64,000 nt of DNA from Roseomonas sp. KE2513 (lineage in GTDB: Bacteria; Pseudomonadota; Alphaproteobacteria; Acetobacterales; Acetobacteraceae). The stretch lies in assembly GCF_016107305.1 (NCBI RefSeq), contig NZ_RCVR01000003.1, forward strand, positions 241,487-305,486, read 5' to 3'. Both the position numbers and the translations under genes were made by a program. Below are positions 36,200-44,909 of this stretch, piece by piece. The stretch's first letter is position 1. Each line of letters opens with the position of its first letter. The notes under the pieces are model-generated. The model ran no database searches. It had not been told where the DNA came from and saw nothing but the letters and a program-made list of their open reading frames with translations.

Positions 36200-36616
36200 A
36201 TGGAGCACGAGCCCCCACCCATGGTCGAGCTGATCGAGGCCCGGCTGGAACGCCTGGACCTCTCGCCCGAGGAGGCCTTCCGTCAGGCGGGACTGCCGCC
36301 CGACCTGCTGCCGCGCCTGCGGGACGGCACGGCCGCCGTGCCGCGCGGATCACGCCTCGTCCGGCTCGCCGAGGTTCTCGGCACCTCCGTTTCCTGGCTT
36401 GTCGGGCTGGACCCGGACGTGGCGCCGCCGCCGGAGGTGCTTGAGGAGGAGCAGGGCAGCCTCGGCCTTCTGGCGGGCGACGAGGAGGCCCTGCTGCGGG
36501 CCTATCGCTCCCTCGACTTCCCGACCAAGGCGGCGCTGCTGACGGTCGTGCGGCGAATGGTGGGGCCCGAACCGGTGCCTGAGGTGCCGGCCAAGGGGCG
36601 GCGGCGCGGCGGCTAG
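36200..36616 (+). CDS. HTH (XRE-like) domain protein
   Basis: 138 residues. The first ~75 residues resemble a helix-turn-helix XRE domain (RLDLSPEEAFRQAGLPPDLL, LVRLAEVLGTSVSWLVGL), as in small repressors. The remainder is acidic then basic (PAKGRRRGG), with DEEALLRAYRSLDFPTKAAL typical of the ClgR/RsaL-like regulatory tail. No target is adjacent other than the divergent trxA promoter and downstream tatA. Its DNA target is unknown. Confidence 0.75.
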   Translation: MEHEPPPMVELIEARLERLDLSPEEAFRQAGLPPDLLPRLRDGTAAVPRGSRLVRLAEVLGTSVSWLVGLDPDVAPPPEVLEEEQGSLGLLAGDEEALLRAYRSLDFPTKAALLTVVRRMVGPEPVPEVPAKGRRRGG

Positions 36617-36840
36617 GGGCGTTTTGCGAAGGGTTTATCGCGCCTTCCTTGATGACGCGGCCGTCATCTCCCCATTGCGTCCGCGCGACGCATGGCCCAT
36701 GTCCCTTTCGCATTCTCAGGGGCGGTCCTGGACGGCGCGGCCGGCAGGTTTACCCCGGGGGGGCGCCGACCTAGTCTCACCCGGGAGTGGGGGACCGGGC
36801 CGTGGGCCCGCCAAACCAGGCAAGGATATCGGGGCTTCAA

Positions 36841-37116
36841 ATGGGTTCGTTCAGCATCTGGCACTGGCTCGTCGTGCTGCTGGTCGTGCTGCTGCTCTTC
36901 GGCAGCGGCAAGATCAGCGGGCTGATGGGTGATCTCGCCACGGGCATCAAGTCCTTCAAGAAGAACATCAAGGAGGACGAGCCCGACGCCTCCATGGCCG
37001 ACAGCACCGTGGTGCCGCCGAGCGGTAACCTGCCGCCGCCGACCGTTCATGGCGCGGGCGTGCACGCGGCCAGCACGGATGCCGGCCGCACGGTGCGCAC
37101 CCCCCCGGGGGCCTGA
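36841..37116 (+). CDS. tatA: Sec-independent (Tat) translocase subunit TatA
   Basis: 91 residues: a short N-terminal membrane helix ([20 protein letters not shown]), the FGxGKI hinge, an amphipathic helix ([16 protein letters not shown]) and a charged, disordered tail. It forms the pore of the Tat pathway for folded proteins with twin-arginine signals. tatB and tatC are not adjacent, so this is an isolated tatA. ATG 36841 is chosen; a start at 36787 would add a non-family leader. Confidence 0.93.
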   Translation: MGSFSIWHWLVVLLVVLLLFGSGKISGLMGDLATGIKSFKKNIKEDEPDASMADSTVVPPSGNLPPPTVHGAGVHAASTDAGRTVRTPPGA

Positions 37117-37141
37117 CACCGGCCGCTCGGCCCGGAACGGC

Positions 37142-37178
37142 GCGCCGGTCCCGCAGGGGGCCGGCGCCTCTCGTTTTG
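37142..37178 (+). terminator. Hairpin with T-run after tatA
   Basis: GCGCCGG (37142-37148) and CCGGCGC (37161-37167) form a stem extended by the CCC/GGG inner pair, followed by CTCTCGTTTTGG. It lies 25 bases after the tatA stop and before mtnB, so it is a likely intrinsic terminator separating the two. Confidence 0.6.
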
Positions 37179-37200
37179 GCCGCCTGCGCAAGGAGGGGCG

Positions 37201-37833
37201 ATGCCCGATCCTATCCCTGATGCGGCGGTCCAGGCCGTGGTCGAGGCAGGCCGGCGCATGGCCGAGCGGAACTGGGTGCCGGCCACCGCCGGCAACATCT
37301 CGGTTCGCCTGGCCGGCGGGCGGGTGGCGATCACCCGTTCCGGCTTCCACAAGGCGCATCTGACGGCCGAGGCTGTCATGGCCGTGGACCTCCAGGGCAT
37401 GCCGGAGCAGGCGGGGCTGCGGCCCTCCGCCGAGACCGGGCTGCATTGCGGCATCTACCGCGCCTTCCCGGAGGCGCGCGCCGTGGTGCACGGCCACTCC
37501 GTCGCCAATACCGTCCTCTCCCGCCGCGCGGGCGAGACGATCAGGCTGGAGGGCTACGAGTTGCTGAAGGCCTTCCCGGGCCTTGATACCCATGCGGCCG
37601 TCGTCAGCGTGCCCGTGCTGGACAACGACCAGGACATCCCGCGCCTGCAGGCGGCGGTGGAGGCCCGTTGGTCCCGCATGGCCGCCGCCGTCGTGCCCGG
37701 GTATTTGATACGCGGCCACGGCGTTTATGTATGGGGCCCCGACATGGACGCCGCCCTGGCGCGCCTGGAGGGGCTCGAATTCATGCTGGCCTGCAAGATG
37801 GCCGCCATCAGCCTGGGAGGTTCCGACCCATGA
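37201..37833 (+). CDS. mtnB: Methylthioribulose-1-phosphate dehydratase
   Basis: 210 residues of the class II aldolase fold with zinc ligands in VVHGHSVANTV and a later His in YLIRGHGVYVWG. It dehydrates 5-methylthioribulose-1-phosphate in methionine salvage. The N-terminal NWVPATAGNISVRL motif is characteristic. It overlaps mtnD by four bases. Confidence 0.94.
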   Translation: MPDPIPDAAVQAVVEAGRRMAERNWVPATAGNISVRLAGGRVAITRSGFHKAHLTAEAVMAVDLQGMPEQAGLRPSAETGLHCGIYRAFPEARAVVHGHSVANTVLSRRAGETIRLEGYELLKAFPGLDTHAAVVSVPVLDNDQDIPRLQAAVEARWSRMAAAVVPGYLIRGHGVYVWGPDMDAALARLEGLEFMLACKMAAISLGGSDP

Positions 37834-38369
37834 GCCGCCTCGTCATCCACGACGCCGAGACCAAGGCCATCCTGGCCGATACGCAGGACCCGGCTGAGAT
37901 CGCGTCCCTCCTCTCCCCCCTCGGCGTGCGCTTCGAGCGCTGGGAGGTCGCCGACCTTCCGCCCGGCGCCGAGGCCGAGGCGGTGCTGGCCGCCTACAAG
38001 CCGCGGCTCGACGCCCTCATGGGCGAGACGAAGGCGGGCACGGCGGACGTGATCCGCCTGACCGCGGACCACCCGCAGGCCGACGCCATCCGCGCGAAGT
38101 TCCTTGCCGAGCACATCCACACCGAGGACGAGGTGCGCTTCTTCCACGAGGGGGCGGGCAACTTCATCCTGAATGTCGGGGGCAAGGTCTACGACGCCCA
38201 CTGCACGCGCGGCGACCTCATCTCCGTGCCCGCCGAGACGCAGCACTGGTTCGACGCCGGCCCCACGCCCAACGTCACGGCGCTGCGGATCTTCACGGAC
38301 ACCACGGGGTGGACGCCGCACTACACCGGCACCGACATGTCGGAGCGCTTTCCGGCCACGACCGCTTGA
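37830..38369 (+). CDS. mtnD: Acireductone dioxygenase
   Basis: 179 residues, a cupin that cleaves acireductone (iron form gives the methionine precursor keto acid; nickel form is off-pathway). Metal ligands: H95, H97 and E101 in EHIHTEDEVRFF and H139 in ETQHWFD, the same spacing as characterised enzymes. Start ATG overlaps the mtnB stop as ATGA. Confidence 0.95.
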   Translation: MSRLVIHDAETKAILADTQDPAEIASLLSPLGVRFERWEVADLPPGAEAEAVLAAYKPRLDALMGETKAGTADVIRLTADHPQADAIRAKFLAEHIHTEDEVRFFHEGAGNFILNVGGKVYDAHCTRGDLISVPAETQHWFDAGPTPNVTALRIFTDTTGWTPHYTGTDMSERFPATTA

Positions 38370-38385
38370 GCGCGCTGCCTTGAGC

Positions 38386-39093
38386 ATGGCGCCCCGCGCG
38401 GTCGTCCTCGATATCGAGGGCACCACCAGCGCCATCGCCTTCGTAAAGAGCACGCTCTTCCCCTTCGCGGAGCGGGCTCTGGACGGCTATCTGCGCGCGC
38501 ATGCGGGCGATGCAGCCGTCGCCGCGCTGCTGAACGAGGTCCGCAACCTCGCTCCCGGCGTTGAGCCGGAGGCGGCGCTGCGCGGCTGGATGGCGCGGGA
38601 CGAGAAGGTGACGCCGCTGAAGGCCCTGCAGGGGATGATCTGGCGCGAGGGCTTCGAGTCGGGCCAGCTCCGAGGCCATCTATGGCCGGATGTCGCGCCC
38701 TGCCTGCGCGCCTGGGCGGGGGCGGGGATCGCGCTGCGGATCTACTCCTCCGGCTCGGTGGAGGCGCAGCGGCTGCTCTTCGCGCATACCGAAGCGGGCG
38801 ACCTCACCCCCCTTCTCTCTGGCTTCGACGACACGCGCACCGGCCCCAAGCGGGAGGCCGCCTCCTACGCGTCCATCGCGGCCTCGGCCGGGTTCACGCC
38901 TGCGGAAATGCTCTTTCTCTCCGACGTGGCGGAGGAGCTGGACGCGGCGGCTTCGGCCGGGTTGGCCGTCTGCCAGCTCGTGCGCCCTGCCGACGGCACG
39001 CTGGCCAGCGGCCGGCATCCCGCCTGTGCCACCTTCCCCGAGGTCGCCGCCCGTTTCGGGCTGCCCGCCCCGGACGAGCCGCCCTCAGGCTAG
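38386..39093 (+). CDS. mtnC: Enolase-phosphatase E1
   Basis: 235 residues of the HAD superfamily. Motif I DIEGTTSAI with the nucleophile Asp (about residue 9), SSGSVEAQRLLF (motif II region) and LSDVAEELDAA (motif IV). It enolises and dephosphorylates diketo-5-methylthiopentyl phosphate to acireductone, the substrate of mtnD. mtnA and the nucleosidase/phosphorylase or kinase steps are not present in the window, so the upstream steps are coded elsewhere or the pathway is partial. Confidence 0.94.
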   Translation: MAPRAVVLDIEGTTSAIAFVKSTLFPFAERALDGYLRAHAGDAAVAALLNEVRNLAPGVEPEAALRGWMARDEKVTPLKALQGMIWREGFESGQLRGHLWPDVAPCLRAWAGAGIALRIYSSGSVEAQRLLFAHTEAGDLTPLLSGFDDTRTGPKREAASYASIAASAGFTPAEMLFLSDVAEELDAAASAGLAVCQLVRPADGTLASGRHPACATFPEVAARFGLPAPDEPPSG

Positions 39094-39220
39094 GTCGACG
39101 CTGTCATATTGCCGCGCTTGCGGGCCACCGCGCGCGGGTCCAGAGGGGTTGGCCCAAGGCACTGACCGCCTCTTCCTTCTTTGCCCGATTCCTGCGCCCG
39201 GACGCCGGGAGACACCGCGC

Positions 39221-40210
39221 ATGATGACCACCTATTCCCTCCGCGGCGGCGCCTGCGCCGTCCACGGGGGCCTCGACACGGCCGAGTCGATCGCCGCCTC
39301 CACCTGGATCGACCTCCTCAACCCGACTCCGGAGGAGGAGCGGGCGGTGCAGGACGCGCTTCACATCGAGGTGCCGACGCGCGAGGAGATGCAGGAGATC
39401 GAGAGCTCCTCGCGCCTCTATAAGGAGGGCGAGGTGCTCTTCCTCACCGCAGCCTTCCTCTACGGCGCGGAGGAGGGGGAGTTCGGCTCCACCCCCATCA
39501 CCTTCGTCCTCGCCCCCAGCGCGCTGATCACGGTGCGCTACGCGACGCCGAAGGCCTTCTCGGTCTTCGCGGTGCGTGCCCAGCGGCAGGGGATGCCGCT
39601 GCTGCGGACGCCCGACGGCGTGATGCTCCACCTCTTCGAGCAGATCGTGGACCGGCTGGCCGACATCCTCGAGCGCACCGCGAGCGAGATGGACCGCGCG
39701 AGCCAGACGACCTTCCGCAACGCCCGCAACCTGGGGGTGAAGGCGAACAAGCGCGACCTCGACCTGCGCCAGGCGCTGCTCACCCTCGGCCAGGTGGGGG
39801 AGGTGACGAGCCGGGCGAGCGACACCCTGCTCGGCCTGACGCGCATCCTCACCTTCGTGGGGGCGGAGAAGTCGAACGCGGTCCGCAAGGAGAACCAGGT
39901 GATGATCAAGACCCTGGTGCGCGACGTGCGCTCCCTCGTGGAATACGCGAACACCATGGCGGCCAAGGCGCAGTTCCTGCTGGACGCCGTGCTCGGCATC
40001 ATCAGCATGGACCAGAACGGCATCATCAAGACCTTCACGGTCGCGTCCGTCGCCCTCATGCCGCCGACGCTGGTGGCGAGCATCTACGGCATGAACTTCG
40101 ACAACATGCCGGAGCTGAAATGGGCGCTGGGCTATCCCTGGGCCCTGCTGCTGATGGTCGCGAGCGCGCTGCTGCCGCTGGTCTACTTCAAGCGCAAGGG
40201 CTGGCTCTAG
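39221..40210 (+). CDS. corA: CorA-family magnesium/divalent cation transporter
   Basis: 329 residues: a large soluble N-terminal domain and two C-terminal membrane helices with the YGMNF (GMN) selectivity motif and acidic NMPEL after it; the protein ends in a basic KRKGWL tail. It is a pentameric Mg2+ (or Co2+/Ni2+) channel. ATG 39221 gives the normal size; longer frames upstream overlap mtnC. Convergent with the PepSY gene. Confidence 0.94.
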   Translation: MMTTYSLRGGACAVHGGLDTAESIAASTWIDLLNPTPEEERAVQDALHIEVPTREEMQEIESSSRLYKEGEVLFLTAAFLYGAEEGEFGSTPITFVLAPSALITVRYATPKAFSVFAVRAQRQGMPLLRTPDGVMLHLFEQIVDRLADILERTASEMDRASQTTFRNARNLGVKANKRDLDLRQALLTLGQVGEVTSRASDTLLGLTRILTFVGAEKSNAVRKENQVMIKTLVRDVRSLVEYANTMAAKAQFLLDAVLGIISMDQNGIIKTFTVASVALMPPTLVASIYGMNFDNMPELKWALGYPWALLLMVASALLPLVYFKRKGWL

Positions 40211-40219
40211 GGCCGGGGG

Positions 40220-41482
40220 TCAGGCCCGGCTGCCCTCGGGCGGCGCGGGCGCCTCGCCGGCGGGGCGCGGCCGGCGGCCCCCTGCCGCGGCGCGGGCCGC
40301 CTTCATCCGCCGGCGCCCGAGATAGAGGATCCAGCCGGTGATGCCGAAGAGCGGCATGACGAGGCTCGCGACCATCATCAGCGCGGTGCCCAGCGGCCCG
40401 AAATAGGAGCCGCTGTGCAGCGCCAGGATGCTGCCCATCAGCCGGTGGCCGAGGGGCTGCTCGGCGTAGCGGCGGTGCTCCACCACCTCGCCGGCGGCGT
40501 TGATGGCGACGCTGCTGCGCGCGTCCTCATGTGCCGCCTCCGCCTCGACATAGGTGATGCGGAGGGGCTGGCCGGGGTTGGGAAGGCGGAGCTGGGCCGT
40601 GGCGTAGTCCGGCCGCTCGCGCAGGAAGACGGTCCAGGCGGCGTCGAGGTCGACCGCCGGGCGGACGGCGCGGCCCTCGCCCCGCGCGCGCGCCTCGCCC
40701 TGGCCTTGCGCGCCCTCGCCGCGCGGCGGACCGGCTTCCGCATTGGGGCGGGGAGCGCCGGTGAGGTCGAAGAGGGCGTTGCGGTACCAGTCGAAGGACC
40801 AGAAGAGCCCCGTCAGCCCCGCCAGCACGTAAAGTGGCAGCACCCAGGTGCCGATCACCGCGTGGAGTCGCCAGAGCAGGGCACGGCCGCGGAGCTTCGG
40901 GTCGATGCGGAACCAGGCCCGCCAGCTCAGCACCCGTCGCGGCCAGCGGAGATAGAGGCCGGTGAGGGAGAGGACGACGAGGGCGATGGTGGAGACGCCC
41001 ACGACGATCCGGCCCTCTGCCCCGGCGAGGAGCCAGCGGTGCAGCTCGCGCGTGGTGCGGAAGAAGCCCTCGCCGACGGGCGTGCCGAGGAGGCTGCCGT
41101 CGCGCGGGTCGGCGAGGCGCAACTCGCGCCGCGGGCGGGTGCCGGGCGGGGGCGCCTCACGAGGGGTAAGGAAGGCGCGCGCCGGCCGGTCGGGCGCGGC
41201 GGCGAGGGTGAGGGAGGCGACGCGGCCGCCGCTCGCCGCCTCGATCCGGCGGATCAGCTCGGCCGGGGGCAGGGCGGGCTCAGGGCGGGCCGCCACGGAG
41301 AGCACGCCCGGGTTCAGCGCGCGCAGGATCTCATCCTGGTAGGAGAGGAGGGCGCCGGTGACGCCGACCACCATCAGCACCATCCCGGCCGTGATGCCGA
41401 TGAACCAATGGATCTGGAACAGGATCGGAGAGAGGCCCGGGAGGCGGCGCGGGGAGGGGTCGGGCAAGGGCGGGGTTCCCAT
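40220..41482 (-). CDS. PepSY-associated membrane protein (iron-uptake-linked reductase-like)
   Basis: 420 residues with about four membrane helices. Landmarks: HWFIGITAGMVLMVVGVTGALLS at the N-terminus, a WWAG-type periplasmic region, RELHRWLLAG with conserved His, WRLHAVIGTWVLPLYVLAGL and FSPLVMPLFGITGWILYLGRR. PepSY-TM proteins of this kind often accompany TonB siderophore receptors and help reduce or release iron. The central region is unusually Ala/Arg-rich. A Fur-like sequence lies upstream (41516-41537). No receptor gene is adjacent. Confidence 0.88.
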   Translation of the reverse strand: MGTPPLPDPSPRRLPGLSPILFQIHWFIGITAGMVLMVVGVTGALLSYQDEILRALNPGVLSVAARPEPALPPAELIRRIEAASGGRVASLTLAAAPDRPARAFLTPREAPPPGTRPRRELRLADPRDGSLLGTPVGEGFFRTTRELHRWLLAGAEGRIVVGVSTIALVVLSLTGLYLRWPRRVLSWRAWFRIDPKLRGRALLWRLHAVIGTWVLPLYVLAGLTGLFWSFDWYRNALFDLTGAPRPNAEAGPPRGEGAQGQGEARARGEGRAVRPAVDLDAAWTVFLRERPDYATAQLRLPNPGQPLRITYVEAEAAHEDARSSVAINAAGEVVEHRRYAEQPLGHRLMGSILALHSGSYFGPLGTALMMVASLVMPLFGITGWILYLGRRRMKAARAAAGGRRPRPAGEAPAPPEGSRA

Positions 41483-41515
41483 CGGCCGCGCGGCGAGGGC
41501 GCGCTGGTCAATGAG

Positions 41516-41537
41516 TTGCTAATGCGAGTTGATATCA
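41516..41537 (-). promoter_or_regulatory. Possible Fur box before the PepSY gene
   Basis: TTGCTAATGCGAGTTGATATCA (on the plus strand) resembles alphaproteobacterial and gammaproteobacterial Fur sites such as AATGCGAATGATTATCA, and is AT-rich compared with the surroundings. It lies 34-55 bases before the start of the iron-linked PepSY gene. This is a pattern match by eye; no scoring was done. Confidence 0.4.
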
Positions 41538-41560
41538 GTGGCAAGCAGGGCCCGCGCCCC

Positions 41561-42013
41561 TCAGCCGTTGAGGTGCGCGCTGAACTTCGCCATCCAGAAG
41601 TTCGGCACCGAGGTTCCAGGCCCCGAGCGCAGCCGGATGGTCCAGAGCGGCTCCCGCGGGTCCGCCGTCTCGATGAGGAAGTTCCAGCCCACGCGCCGGT
41701 CCGCGCGGTTATAGACCGGCTCGGTCCGCCATTTGCGGATGACGGCATAGGGAATGAGCTTCGTGACGCGCCGGGAGGCGATGCCGAGCATCTCCTCGGT
41801 CCCGCTGAACAGGAGGGTGGCGTCGCGCCCCTCCAGCCGGTCCTCGAGGCTCGGGCAGTCGCGGACCAGCGCCGCGATGGCCTTGCGGCGGGCCGCGATG
41901 CTCCACCAGGCCCATCCCCCGATCGCGACCAGGAGCGCGAGCGCGCCCAGCACCGCCAGCGTCACCACCTCTGCCCAGGCCCCCGATTCGTTCCCAGCGG
42001 GGGATAGGGCCAA
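41561..42013 (-). CDS. Hypothetical membrane-anchored protein
   Basis: 150 residues with one N-terminal membrane helix (VVTLAVLGALALLVAIGGWA) and a soluble domain (KAIAALVRDCPSLEDRLEGRDA, then WRTEPVYNRADRRVGWNFLIETADPREP). I do not recognise the family. It starts only 74 bases from the divergent EcsC gene and ends 78 bases before the PepSY start. Function unknown. Confidence 0.7.
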   Translation of the reverse strand: MALSPAGNESGAWAEVVTLAVLGALALLVAIGGWAWWSIAARRKAIAALVRDCPSLEDRLEGRDATLLFSGTEEMLGIASRRVTKLIPYAVIRKWRTEPVYNRADRRVGWNFLIETADPREPLWTIRLRSGPGTSVPNFWMAKFSAHLNG

Positions 42014-42087
42014 GCCCGTGCCGGATCAACGCGCCGGGCCGTTCCCCGCCGATGCAACCCGGCCCGCCGCGCACCATTTGTTGCCCT

Positions 42088-42915
42088 ATGAGCACCACAT
42101 CCTCCGACGCGCCGTCCGGGACGCTGCCCGCCCTGCTGACCCTCCCCGAGGACGCCCAGCTCGGCCTCGCCAAGGCCGTGGCGACGCTCGAGGGGCCCTC
42201 CGTTGCGGCCCGCCTTGCAGCCATCGCCGGCACGCCGGTGGAGGCGCTGAAGGCCCGCCTGCCCGCGAATATCCGCGAGCAGGTGGACGCCGCCGTCAGC
42301 AAGGCGCTGGAGAAGGCCTGGTCCACCGCCGTCGGCACCGAGCCCCGGCGCACGCCCTTCGGTATCGACACCGCCTGGTTCCACCGGGGTGTCGCGGCCG
42401 CGACCGGCGCCGCCGGCGGGGCCTTCGGCCTCCTCGGCACCGTGGCCGAGCTGCCGATCTCCACCACCGTCCTCCTCCGCCAGATCGCGGCCGAGGCCGC
42501 CGCCGCTGGCGAGGATCCGCGCACGCCCTCGACGGCCGCCGAATGCATGGCCGTCTTCGCGCTCGGCAGCCCCGCGAACGCGGAGGACGACATCGCGGAG
42601 ACCGGCTACTTCGCCGCCCGCATCGCCCTTGCCCAGATGCTGCCCAATGCCGCCACCAGCCTCGTCTCCGGCCTCGTGCCGGGCTTCCTCGGCGCCATCG
42701 CGGCGCGCTTCACGGGAACCGTCGGGTTGAAGCTCTCCGCCCAGGCGGTGCCGGTCATCGGGGCGGCGGCAGGGGCGGCGATCAACCTCGCCTTCCTCGA
42801 ACACTTCCGGTCCGTGGCCGCGGCCCACTTCCTGGTGCGCCGGCTGGAGCGGGTTTACGGGGCGGACCGGGTGCGTGCGGCCTACGACGCGCTGCGGGAT
42901 GGGAATACGGCCTGA
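42088..42915 (+). CDS. EcsC-family protein
   Basis: 275 residues. The Ala-rich core with AAATGAAGGAFGLLGTVAEL and TGYFAARIALAQML matches the EcsC family, named after a B. subtilis ABC-linked protein. Their function is poorly known (linked to exoprotein secretion or membrane protease function). The tail is a HFLVRRLERVYG helix. ATG 42088 is preferred to 42052. It is divergent from the unknown membrane gene and convergent with the asparaginase. Confidence 0.85.
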   Translation: MSTTSSDAPSGTLPALLTLPEDAQLGLAKAVATLEGPSVAARLAAIAGTPVEALKARLPANIREQVDAAVSKALEKAWSTAVGTEPRRTPFGIDTAWFHRGVAAATGAAGGAFGLLGTVAELPISTTVLLRQIAAEAAAAGEDPRTPSTAAECMAVFALGSPANAEDDIAETGYFAARIALAQMLPNAATSLVSGLVPGFLGAIAARFTGTVGLKLSAQAVPVIGAAAGAAINLAFLEHFRSVAAAHFLVRRLERVYGADRVRAAYDALRDGNTA

Positions 42916-43143
42916 TCGGCCGGCGCGGGTGACTCCGGGGGAGAGAAGGAATCCTCTCCCCCAGGCCCCCTCTCATCTTTTTCTTTGAGTTAGCAATACT
43001 GGGCGGCGGTGCGCCTCGGGCCGACGACCCGAGGCGACTGCCTGTTCAGATAAGGTTCCGCGACAGCCAAGGGGGATCCAAGGGCCTCAGGCCCTTGGCA
43101 AGAGAGGTCTGGAGAGGGCAGCGCCCTCTCCGGGATCACCGGC
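42916..43143. repeat. Dispersed hairpin element, copy E (convergent intergenic region)
   Basis: Inverted copy between EcsC and asparaginase. The main hairpin (42937-42945 with 42954-42962, GGGGGAGAG/CTCTCCCCC) is followed by CCCCCTCTCATC and TTTTTCTTT, then GCCTCGGG...CCCGAGGC (43013-43035), CAAGGGCCTCAGGCCCTTGG (near 43078-43098) and GGAGAGGGCAGCGCCCTCTCC (43111-43131). The AATTCC core is degenerate here (GAATCC). First hairpin is 21 bases after the EcsC stop. Confidence 0.82.
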
Positions 43144-44154
43144 TCAGGCCAGAGGCAGGGCTGCGACCTCACCAACCACGCGGTTGTTGCTGTCCAGCAC
43201 CGGCGCCTCCACCGCACGCGCCAGTTCGGCGGTCCTGTCGGCGGGCAGAAGGCCCAGGCGGCCGAGGACGGTTGCGAAGAGCGCCATTTTTCCGCGCGTG
43301 GCGCCGTCCGTGATCTTCACGGCGATGCCGAGGCCTCGTTCCGGCACGAAGCCGAGGACGAAGCCTTCCGCGCCCTCCTTCAGCAGCACGCGGCCTTCCG
43401 TGGCGGCGACGATGCGCTCGGTGGGGCGGCCGCGTCCGGAGAGGTGGGCGGGGTGCTCGCGGAGCGCCGCGAGCAGGCGGCGGATGGCGGCCTCGCGCCG
43501 GGCATCGGGCACGGCAAGGGCGGCGTAGCGCGCAGCGGCGCGGGCGGCGTCCGTCATGGTCATGGCGAGGGCGGGAAGGCCGCAGCCGTCGGTGCCGCGG
43601 GGCAGGGCCGTGGCGTCGTGGCCGATGAGGTCCGAGAAGGCGGCGAGCCAGTGGCGCTGGGCGGGGTGGTCGGGCCGCTCGTAGCCCTCGGGCTGACCGA
43701 AGGCGGCGCCGGCGGCGAGAAAGCCGCAGTGCTTGCCGGAGCAGTTGTGGAAGACCCGGCGCTTGCCGCCGGTGCGGGCGGCATCGACGAGGTCTCCCTC
43801 GTCCATCGGGAAGGCGGGGCCGCAGACAAGGACGGATTCGGGGCGGCCGAGGCGGTGGAGCCATCTCTCCACCATGGCAACCTGGAAGGGCTCGGCGCGG
43901 TGAGAAGCGCAGGCGAGGGCGAGGTGGGCAGAGTCGAGCCCGTCCGCGGCGCCGCTCTCCACGAGGGAGAGAGCCTGGAAGGGCTTGAGGGAGGAGCGGG
44001 GAAAGGTGAGCAGGCCGGGGTCGCCCCAGGCGTGCAGGAGGCGCCCCGTGGCATCAGCGACCACGGCGGTGCCCTGGTGGGCGCTCTCGGTCACGCCGCC
44101 GCGGCGGACCTCGATGCGGGCGGAGGGGGCCGGAGGGGAGCTGAAGCTTGTCAT
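43144..44154 (-). CDS. Asparaginase, Rhizobium etli-type (class III)
   Basis: 336 residues of the asparaginase family unrelated to E. coli AnsA/B, as in R. etli. The Ser-Lys tandem (SSLK, S54/K57) and the zinc-site Cys/Lys (CSGKHCGF, C138/K141) have the spacing reported for the R. etli enzyme. It hydrolyses asparagine to aspartate and ammonia. Its start overlaps the GT2 stop by four bases, so it is coupled to a plsC-GT2 operon, an odd mix of functions. Confidence 0.9.
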   Translation of the reverse strand: MTSFSSPPAPSARIEVRRGGVTESAHQGTAVVADATGRLLHAWGDPGLLTFPRSSLKPFQALSLVESGAADGLDSAHLALACASHRAEPFQVAMVERWLHRLGRPESVLVCGPAFPMDEGDLVDAARTGGKRRVFHNCSGKHCGFLAAGAAFGQPEGYERPDHPAQRHWLAAFSDLIGHDATALPRGTDGCGLPALAMTMTDAARAAARYAALAVPDARREAAIRRLLAALREHPAHLSGRGRPTERIVAATEGRVLLKEGAEGFVLGFVPERGLGIAVKITDGATRGKMALFATVLGRLGLLPADRTAELARAVEAPVLDSNNRVVGEVAALPLA

Positions 44155-44909
44155 GAGCGGCCTCGTCGGAGCAGCAGCGCGGGCAGGCGCAGGAGGAAGC
44201 CGGTCATCAGCCGCGCGTGCATGCCGGTGAGCAGCAGGTTGTCGCGGCCGTAGCGGAAGTGGGAACTCCCGCCCTCGGCAGGGGCGAGGTAGCGCACCCT
44301 GGCGGGGATGTTGAGGGCGGGAACCCCGGCCCAGGCGAGGCGCACAACAGCCTCGGCATCAAAGTCGTAGCGGCGCATCCATCGCGTGCGGCCCATGATC
44401 GCGAGGAGCGGGGCGATGGGGTAGACGCGGAAGCCGAAAAGGCTGTCCGCGATCGCCTCGCCCCCTGGGGTGGACCAGAGGGTTTCCAGGCCCGCCCACC
44501 AGTTGGAGACGCGCCGCCCGCGCACGCGGATCTGCGGGGCCTCCGGGCCGAAGACGGGGGTGCCCAGCACCATGGCCTCGGGCCGCGCGGCGGAGGCGGT
44601 CATGAAGTCGGCGATGCGGTCCGCCGGGTGTTGGCCGTCCGCGTCCATGGTCAGGGCGTGAGTGAAGCCCTCGGCCGCCGCGCGTTGCAGGGCGTCGAGC
44701 AGGGCGGCGCCCTTGCCGCCGTTCACGGGGCGCTCGATGAGGCGGAAGCCGGGATCCTCGATGGCGCCCAGCGGGGCGGCGGAGCCGTCGGTGCTGCCGT
44801 CCACCACCACCCAGACGGCAGGCCAGGCGGCGCGGGCGGCCGCGACCGTTTCGGCCAGCTTGGGACCGGTGTTGTAGCTGGGAATGAGGACGAGGTGGGC
44901 GCTGCTCAA
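44151..44909 (-). CDS. Glycosyltransferase family 2 (DPM1/dolichyl-phosphate-type)
   Basis: 252 residues. GT-A marks: LVLIPSYNTGPKLAETVAAA, VVVDGSTDGS, GGKGAALLDAL, TMDADGQHPADRI (DxD-like) and FGFRVYPIAP. Family-2 enzymes of this style transfer sugar to a lipid carrier or build cell-envelope glycans. The start is TTG at 44909, overlapping the plsC stop (TTGA), and it is followed by asparaginase with a 4-base overlap. Confidence 0.88.
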   Translation of the reverse strand: MSSAHLVLIPSYNTGPKLAETVAAARAAWPAVWVVVDGSTDGSAAPLGAIEDPGFRLIERPVNGGKGAALLDALQRAAAEGFTHALTMDADGQHPADRIADFMTASAARPEAMVLGTPVFGPEAPQIRVRGRRVSNWWAGLETLWSTPGGEAIADSLFGFRVYPIAPLLAIMGRTRWMRRYDFDAEAVVRLAWAGVPALNIPARVRYLAPAEGGSSHFRYGRDNLLLTGMHARLMTGFLLRLPALLLRRGRS

